Shown piece after piece: positions 12,875 to 14,568 of a stretch of 14,568 nucleotides of DNA (within the stretch, counting starts at the first letter, position 1; the number at the start of each line of letters is the position of its first letter). Where the stretch lies: contig JAAUYX010000004.1 in NCBI GenBank assembly GCA_014804905.1, positions 12,521 to 27,088 of the forward strand, given 5' to 3'. This stretch comes from Desulfovibrio sp. Lineage in GTDB: Bacteria > Desulfobacterota > Desulfovibrionia > Desulfovibrionales > Desulfovibrionaceae. The notes under the pieces are model-generated. The model was not told the DNA's origin and ran no database searches. It saw only the letters and a list, made by a program, of their open reading frames with translations. Position numbers and translations under genes: made by a program.

Positions 12875-14154
12875 AGACTGAAGAAGCGGCTACCGCGCTC
12901 ACGATAGAAAAACCTCTTCCTGTAAAGCCAGATAAAAGCGCAATCTTTGCTGCCGTTCGCGACAATTTTTTACGGTCCCATCTGGCGGCCGACTCCACGG
13001 GAAGAGGCGAACCGACCACAAAATCCGGCATAAATGAACGAGAAGAAGAAACAATTTCTTCTCCCCCCTCCATTATTACCAGAGCCGGAGCGCCGGAGAC
13101 CTTCAGTGGTATGCCACTCGAGGTAAACTGGGCCATAACCAAAATGTGCAATTACACCTGCTCCTATTGCTTCGGGCAGGACAAGCTGGACCGTTCAAGG
13201 TTCACTTCACTCCCCTACCTTAAAAAGGCTGTCGATCACATTGCGGAGCTCCACCGTGATACAGTCAGGTTCACCTTTGGAGGTGGCGAGCCAACGACGC
13301 ATCCTGACCTCGGGGAACTGATTGAATATGCCCATCGAATTTTTGGCAAACGACTTGAGTCCGTTCTCGTAATTTCCAACGGCTCCCGGAATCAAAAACT
13401 TTATGAAACACTGGCAAGAAATGCAGAAATTGACAGGGTCCGCTTTAATATTTCCCTGCATACGGAGTTTATGGAGCTGGACCATATTATTTCCCTTGTA
13501 AAACTCTTATCCCATAAAATCCCACTTTCATTAAACCTTATGTTTAATCCGCTGAAAAAGGAGTTCTGCAGAACAATCCATCAGAAATTATGTGTGCTAA
13601 GGTCCGCCTATCCATTTACGCTTCATGTAATTTTTATACGGAAAAGACCCAAATTTGCCAGGCTAGACGACCGCTATGTCCCCCAAGATATTGAATGGCA
13701 AAAGCAAGCCATGGAAGAGTTTGAAAAAGTAGCGGTAAACGGGCCGCAGATACCGTACCCAACGCAAAGAGGCTATAGTGGCGCTCCCTTCTGGAATTAT
13801 GCCGATCCCTCATGCCCATACAAAAAAATGGAAGGCACGGACAGGGATATCATGTTTGTTGAAGGGAATTTCAATTTTAAGGGTATGTACTGTATTCCCG
13901 GAAGTTCTCTCGTATGTATTGATCCTGATGGTACGGTCTATGGAGCAAGAGCCTGTCCCCAGGCATCCATACTCTACAATATTTTCCAGGAAAATCCTTA
14001 CAGGCATAACGATTTTATACGTCCCGTGCGCTGTACTTCACCTAATTGTGGCTGCTCGACCAATGACCAGCTTCCCAAGTTCCTGTCCAGCGAGGAAGCA
14101 GAGGACTTCGCCGAGATGTACAGGTTCAGGCAGGCCAAGAGAATGGCAGAATAA
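12871..14154 (+). CDS. Radical SAM enzyme with C-terminal auxiliary-cluster-like cysteines
   Basis: 427 residues. Residues 1-85 are polar, low in complexity and unlike any domain I know. The radical SAM core follows, with C93-x3-C97-x2-C100 (CNYTCSYC) to hold the 4Fe-4S cluster and GGGEPT at 137-142 for SAM binding. The C-terminal part has cysteines at 341, 349, 362, 388, 393 and 395, including CIDPDGTVYGARAC. That resembles the SPASM/Twitch region of peptide- and protein-modifying radical SAM enzymes, though the spacing is not a textbook SPASM set. The substrate is unknown. GGAG lies five bases before the ATG, which overlaps the stop of a 28-codon frame. Base use is strikingly A+T-rich (one counted 60-base line at 13501 is 19/60 G+C) and ATA codons are common, which suggests transfer from another genome. 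Confidence 0.9.
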   Translation: MKTEEAATALTIEKPLPVKPDKSAIFAAVRDNFLRSHLAADSTGRGEPTTKSGINEREEETISSPPSIITRAGAPETFSGMPLEVNWAITKMCNYTCSYCFGQDKLDRSRFTSLPYLKKAVDHIAELHRDTVRFTFGGGEPTTHPDLGELIEYAHRIFGKRLESVLVISNGSRNQKLYETLARNAEIDRVRFNISLHTEFMELDHIISLVKLLSHKIPLSLNLMFNPLKKEFCRTIHQKLCVLRSAYPFTLHVIFIRKRPKFARLDDRYVPQDIEWQKQAMEEFEKVAVNGPQIPYPTQRGYSGAPFWNYADPSCPYKKMEGTDRDIMFVEGNFNFKGMYCIPGSSLVCIDPDGTVYGARACPQASILYNIFQENPYRHNDFIRPVRCTSPNCGCSTNDQLPKFLSSEEAEDFAEMYRFRQAKRMAE

Positions 14155-14568
14155 GAGGCTTCAGGGCACATCAGGTCGGATTTTGGAGGAGGGGCCAGGC
14201 ACCACGCCTGTCCCTTGCTGCTCCATAGAGATGACCAGAGCAAAATCTGGCAATACATATCCTCAAACTGTGCGCGGACATACCACATAACTGGTGGATA
14301 TTTCCCCCAGCAAATCGCATTTTTATACCCCATCTCCGCACGGTCCTTCACCGCAAGTCCCCTTTGAGAGCATCTGCGGCTGCCTCTGTGCTCCGGATAT
14401 TGCCACTGCTCTGTCGGCTCCTCGCCATTGGAACGGGTATTGAACGCGGCCGTGTTGCATGGAAAATAACTGGACTAGAGACAAGATAGCCGGGGGCGTA
14501 CCTAAGCGTCGGCCGACATGGCCCGAGAGCTGGAGCGTTTGCCTTCACTCCGCAACTGGACCCCAACG
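14155..14568. other. Downstream region without an assignable gene
   Basis: After the radical SAM stop there are 414 bp in which I recognise no gene. GGCCAGGC and GCCTGTCC (about 14190-14215) can form an imperfect hairpin but lack a T-run. A good-looking GGAGGAGG at about 14185 has no start codon at a suitable distance. A plus-strand frame opens at ATG 14459 (MENNWTRDKIAGGVPKR) and runs off the window edge after 36 codons. It has no ribosome site, and I do not recognise it. On the minus strand, frames are open across most of the stretch but look like unselected sequence. G+C rises again toward the right edge, so the end of the A+T-rich segment may lie near 14400. Confidence 0.45.

Noticed and set aside
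14185..14215. An intrinsic terminator after the radical SAM gene.
   Set aside because: The hairpin is imperfect and no T-run follows on either strand.
1..14568. tRNA, rRNA or CRISPR arrays.
   Set aside because: I saw no cloverleaf-like segments, no rRNA-like conserved stretches and no regularly spaced direct repeats.

Overview
The window is about 14.6 kb of bacterial chromosome. Most of it is G+C-rich, with several stretches near 65% G+C in the lines I counted. The gene set is a lipid-anchored MltA transglycosylase, HslU, an M16 protease, MiaB and several small uncharacterised proteins. This gene set and the base composition best fit a sulfate-reducing member of the Desulfovibrionaceae. That placement is inference from recall of gene families, not a search result.

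Layout, left to right. (1) Positions 1-1043, minus: a HerA/DUF853-type ATPase cut by the window edge. (2) 1044-1511: gene-free DNA holding a palindromic repeat that looks interrupted by a 118-bp element with inverted ends. (3) 1512-3382: the lipoprotein gene mltA (minus) and a hotdog thioesterase gene (plus), whose 5' coding ends overlap head-to-head by 39 bp, then a small membrane protein gene (minus). (4) 3529-8883: hslU, a membrane-anchored metallophosphoesterase and a secreted two-domain M16 metalloprotease, all on plus and ending in a strong intrinsic terminator. (5) 9029-10798: a small DUF3467-like protein followed 15 bp later by miaB. (6) 11108-12378: a coiled-coil/zinc-ribbon protein (plus) convergent with a PhzF-family isomerase (minus). 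(7) 12379-14568: A+T-rich, probably acquired DNA carrying a radical SAM enzyme with extra C-terminal cysteines. Ahead of it lie a candidate promoter/operator and tiny overlapping reading frames. The last 414 bp have no gene I can assign.

Regions 1 to 6 are mostly housekeeping: envelope and peptidoglycan maintenance, protein quality control, tRNA modification and metabolite conversion. Region 7 is the best candidate for something undescribed. A consensus-like promoter has a perfect 16-bp palindrome over its -10 box. It is followed by a 28-codon reading frame with its own ribosome site, whose stop overlaps the start of the radical SAM gene (ATGA). This arrangement is compatible with a peptide-modifying system or a regulated leader peptide, but the sequence alone does not show which.
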